Origin: Stromatinia cepivora
Taxonomy: Eukaryota > Ascomycota > Leotiomycetes > Helotiales > Sclerotiniaceae
Assembly: GCA_014898415.1 (NCBI GenBank)
Contig: RCTD01000002.1
Coordinates: 868,001-932,000 of the forward strand
DNA: 64,000 bases
Direction of reading: 5' to 3'
Shown here: piece after piece, positions 61,107 through 64,000 of the stretch
Numbering within the stretch: position 1 is the stretch's first letter
Layout: each line of letters begins with the position of its first letter
Notes under the pieces: model-generated
Told to the model about the DNA's origin: nothing
Seen by the model: only the letters and a program-made list of their open reading frames with translations
Database searches by the model: none
Translations under genes and position numbers: made by a program

Positions 61107-61547
61107 TCAAACTCCATCCTCCTCTTCTTCCCCCACTACATTCTCCCCCGACTTCCTAGCACTCCTTTTCCTATTTCTATCCTTCGCCTTGCCCTTAATC
61201 TTCGCACTAACCGCCTCATGTTTATTCTTCCACATGCCTCCATACCTATACTCCGGATGTTTACCATCACCATCCACTTTTCCTTCATTGGCATCCTTCT
61301 AATACTTACCTGTATAAATGAAATGCTATTTCTTCGTTTGATCAATTTGGCATCGTACCAGTACATCGCGAGGTGTATGGCATATGGTACAAGGTTTGCT
61401 GTATGGTGATGGGGCAGTAGATGGTGAGGTTGAGTTGGTAGGTTGCGTAGTGGTTTCGTTGTTGATGTTGGAAGTATGCTTGTCGGGAGCTATTGGAACT
61501 TGATTTTCCACCCTTGATTTTGTGTACGCAGCTTGTTCCTCTTGCAT
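61107..61547 (-). pseudogene. Conserved CxxC protein gene with two in-frame UAG codons
   Basis: One uninterrupted frame of 147 codons if two UAG codons (61326-61328 and 61299-61301) are read through. MQEEQAAYTKSRVENQ leads to a Ser/Thr/Pro-rich stretch, then the conserved block SKPCTICHTPRDVLVRCQIDQTKK. After the first UAG come HFIYTGKY, the second UAG and then KD, GDGKHPEYRYGGMWKNKHEAVSAK and a Lys-rich tail. From memory, fungal relatives read ..KWHF(V/I)C.GKCW.. here, so the UAGs stand for Trp and both Tyr for Cys. All four differences are TG to TA, with U before the A. This is either a RIP-like decayed gene or a transcript recoded by A-to-I editing. The upstream Cys codons and the rest of the frame are undamaged, which argues against old decay. 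Family function is unknown; the Cys pattern suggests zinc binding. Confidence 0.72.
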
Positions 61548-62042
61548 TGTTGTATCCTTGATTTGATTGATATATGATGTGATGTGATGTGATGTGAATA
61601 GACCTTGGTTCTTCCAAACATCATGAGATCAATAGGGCTTCTCCGGAAATAGAGTGTTCGGATGTTGAGTGCCGAAGCTTCCCCATATTTGTGGCTGTGG
61701 CTTAATGATATTCCAATGCTGCTTCAATAACATATTTTGCATCTTGAATGTCAATGGTGATTGTTCAAGATACGTAAAAAGCAGCATTGTTTAAGCCACA
61801 ACCCGTTCAGCTTCTTTGCGTCATTTTGATCCATGCGTTTGTGTTTTGCCAAGATTTCAAAGTTGTCTTTGTAGTAGGTATATAATGAAGATGTTTTCAT
61901 CTTAAAGTTAGACAGACTCTCAATTTCAAGAACTTATTAAGTCAAAACCTTCCATACATTCATCAACATAAGAACACAATCCCCAATCGCCATACTCATA
62001 TATAAATCCAATTCATACCGAAACCTCAATCACTAAGGCACA
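61548..62042. other. Divergent region upstream of the CxxC gene and PMP3
   Basis: 495 bp between two start codons, no other gene. A/C-rich leader sequence precedes PMP3. Confidence 0.5.
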
Positions 62043-62355
62043 ATGGCAGCATCATCTTCCGTAAGTGCCTTTTTCGCTCATCTCGTACTAGAATTGATCA
62101 AATCTCTCTAACAATTTTTATAGGCAGATGTATTTGCATACATTGTTGCAATCTTTATTCCTCCTCTAGCAGTCTTCCTCAAGGTTGCATGTGGAGTCGA
62201 TTTTCTTATTAACATCTGCTTGACCATCCTTGGTTGGATTCCAGGTGTTATCCGTAAGTATACGTCTAATCTATGTATTTTCTGATATACTCATGTATTG
62301 TTTAGATGCCTGGTACGTTATTTCAAAGCATGATCCAGCGAGATATGCTCCATGA
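62043..62355 (+). CDS. PMP3: Plasma-membrane proteolipid Pmp3 (UPF0057)
   Basis: Three exons (62043-62060, 62124-62253, 62306-62355; introns 63 and 52 bp) give 65 aa. The first exon has only six codons, so the gene is not visible as one open frame. Two hydrophobic helices, DVFAYIVAIFIPPLAVFLKV and FLINICLTILGWIPGVIHAWYVI, flank the conserved ACGVDF loop; the PPLAVFL and LGWIPGVIHAWYVI motifs are diagnostic of the Pmp3/RCI2 family. These tiny plasma-membrane proteins influence membrane potential and salt tolerance. Stress-inducible expression is common in the family; the promoter shows nothing specific that I can name. Confidence 0.96.
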
Positions 62356-63607
62356 TAAGTGGTACGATGAGATGGATAATTCGAGGCGGTGATACGCTGT
62401 GGCGGGACATTACCGAGAGGATATTGGCGTTAATGGTCGAAGGGAGCTCATCGATGATTCAGTCCGAGCGAGATGATGATATTCCAGGAGTTATATTTCG
62501 TTTCTATACCAGATAGGAGTTATGGGAATCGATGAACCACTTCTCTTCATAATCTCGAACTGACACCTGCTACGCTCCCTGCCTAAGGAATTATTGTGTC
62601 AATAGAGTAGTCGGATAGAACGGAATGTGTGGCCCACTAGATAAGGTCGAAATCAATTGATAATATGCCAATATGATGATATTTATAGTAATTATTCGAG
62701 GAGCTTGCATCATTTTATTTCTTGAAGTGTTTTACAATTCCACTCTAATACAGTTTTTTACTAGGTAGTAAGATTCTTGGGATGATGAAGGTCAAGAAAC
62801 CAATATCATAAAGAAAAGACCGAAATGATGTTAAGCAACTCCAAGCGAAATCCTTACACTAAGAACGTATAAATCAATGTCATCCCCTCCTTAGAATCCT
62901 TATCAACTTATCATTTTTAAAATCACCCACCTTCACTTCATTTTCTATACATTATTCTTTTACTTGAAGTAATTTATTAAAGCAAAGATATCCTAATGAT
63001 TGGAGTACTTTGTCATTATCATATCAGCCCAATCCTCGCTACAAATTCGCACGCGTGGTCACTGCTGTGGGGTCCGGGTGTTAATGTTACAGTGTGCCAG
63101 CTCCGCATATAATGCGTGCGATTTCTTCAATTCGAATTGGAGAATGCCAACATTTGCTTGGACGAGTTGCTGGCTCACGAGTTACCACTTCGGCTGCTCC
63201 GTATTACAGCTAGATTAATGGCCAAAGGTTTGTTTAAAGGTTTGATTATAACTCAGGAGAAATATATTTCACTCTTTCTCGAAATCCTGTTTGCTCAAAA
63301 CTGATACAGCCAAGAAGTCGGCTTAACGCTTGGCAGCTGTGTTCTAGAATGCCTTGTATTCTTTTCCTGAGCGCGTTATCCTGAGGGATGTCATTCTTAA
63401 TTGCAATTTTATTTCATTTTCAGTCATCCCCAAAAACCTGTATTTAAATAGTGAATACAGCGCAATGCCTTTGGACTCCTGACTCAACTGATTTCGCAGG
63501 CACGAAGAACGACAACGATAACTGATTCACAGAGGACGAAAGAGGGCAACGGCGACCTACGATTTCTCGACTTATTCTCTTCCACCTTTCAAAACTAAAT
63601 TTCAATC
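62356..63607. other. Intergenic region, no gene seen
   Basis: 1.25 kb between PMP3 and the exchanger gene. Only 60- to 70-codon chance frames. The TATTTAAATA-like stretch near 63440 and the A/C/T-rich run to 63607 probably belong to the exchanger promoter and leader. Confidence 0.5.
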
Positions 63608-64000
63608 ATGGCTCGAACAGCTCAGAGACGTAAAGACAAGACAACCAGCAGCTCGACAGCGCCAAAGGAGGACATTGAAATGGCTACTTCACCGCCGGTA
63701 CAGGGCCACATTGCAGAAGTTTCAGTCGAAACTAGTGCCGGAACTTCGACGACCGCACATCACAACTTATCGGAAACTCTGCACCACATGCTACCTATGC
63801 ATAGAGTCAATCATAAGGGTTACAAAGTTACAAAGGGTATTCAACCTGATGGAGAAAGTGGTAGAAGCGGCATACACCCGTTTCATTTCTTCAGGATATG
63901 CTGGAAGTCAACCAGCGATGCTTCTCGACTTGTCAATATTCTGTGGCCGGTTGTGCCAGCAGCTCTTGCTGTTCGATATGCTAGACCGGAACTTAATCTT
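63608..64000 (+). CDS. Vacuolar Ca2+/H+ exchanger (CAX/Vcx1-like), 5' part
   Basis: The window ends after 131 codons, so only the cytosolic start is present. MARTAQRRKDKTTSSS begins a basic, Ser/Thr-rich leader, followed by IHPFHFFRICWKSTSDASRLVNILWPVVPAALAVRYARPELNL, the conserved stretch before the first exchanger helix in fungal vacuolar cation/proton exchangers (Vcx1/CAX type). These import Ca2+ into the vacuole against H+. The rest, with the two alpha-repeat motifs that would confirm the call, lies beyond 64000. No intron is needed so far. Confidence 0.8.
   Translation, partial: MARTAQRRKDKTTSSSTAPKEDIEMATSPPVQGHIAEVSVETSAGTSTTAHHNLSETLHHMLPMHRVNHKGYKVTKGIQPDGESGRSGIHPFHFFRICWKSTSDASRLVNILWPVVPAALAVRYARPELNL

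Overview
The window is nuclear DNA of a filamentous ascomycete. Almost every gene is broken by short introns (mostly 47-102 bp, GT..AG, with CTRAY branch sites). Intergenic DNA is AT-rich and full of microsatellites, and the genes are typically fungal: HET, Clr5, homoisocitrate dehydrogenase (LYS12), FAB1, ERG9, NOG2, PMP3. A UDP-rhamnose type epimerase/reductase, a pathway studied in Botrytis, together with the general style, points to Leotiomycetes, most likely a Botrytis/Sclerotinia relative. The lineage is inferred, not proven. I rebuilt the gene models by hand from splice signals and reading frame.

Layout. 0.5-6.1 kb: two Clr5-domain genes flank a small Q/S-rich gene and a gene-poor stretch. 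6.5-7.7 kb: LYS12 (lysine synthesis, alpha-aminoadipate route). 9.1-11.3 kb: a long disordered protein. 11.3-13.5 kb: intergenic DNA with two 8-bp minisatellites. 13.5-15.2 kb: a single-pass membrane protein. 16.6-20.2 kb: a divergent pair of ribosome genes, mitochondrial mS26 and the 60S-assembly GTPase NOG2. 20.6-28.4 kb: FAB1 PI3P 5-kinase. 29.3-33.5 kb: a TPP1/Tpz1-like telomere protein. 34.3-35.3 kb: nucleotide-sugar epimerase/reductase. 36.3-38.1 kb: a J-domain protein. 39.3-40.9 kb: squalene synthase. 41.9-43.1 kb: an SLC35/TPT transporter. 43.9-47.2 kb: an ADP1-type ABC transporter. 48.0-49.3 kb: a PLP aminotransferase. 50.2-50.7 kb: a small membrane protein. 51.9-53.7 kb: a HET protein. 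54.8-56.1 kb: a nine-exon glutathione transferase. 57.2-58.5 kb: a SET protein. 61.1-61.5 kb: a conserved zinc-binding-like gene carrying two in-frame UAG codons. 62.0-62.4 kb: PMP3. 63.6 kb to the end: the start of a vacuolar cation/H+ exchanger.

There is no operon or obvious biosynthetic cluster; these are mostly independent housekeeping genes with accessory genes (Clr5, HET) between them. The two most interesting points are below. (1) The outsized second intron of NOG2 (372 bp) contains what looks like an H/ACA snoRNA. Its first pocket flanks a perfect-looking stem with AGUCA/GUUAC, complementary to 25S rRNA helix 69 around U2258, as in yeast snR191, which also sits in a NOG2 intron. (2) The gene at 61.1-61.5 kb reads through without gaps if two UAG codons are read as Trp, and two nearby UAU codons stand where the family has Cys. 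All four are TpG-to-TpA differences, so the locus is either a RIP-type pseudogene or a candidate for A-to-I mRNA recoding.
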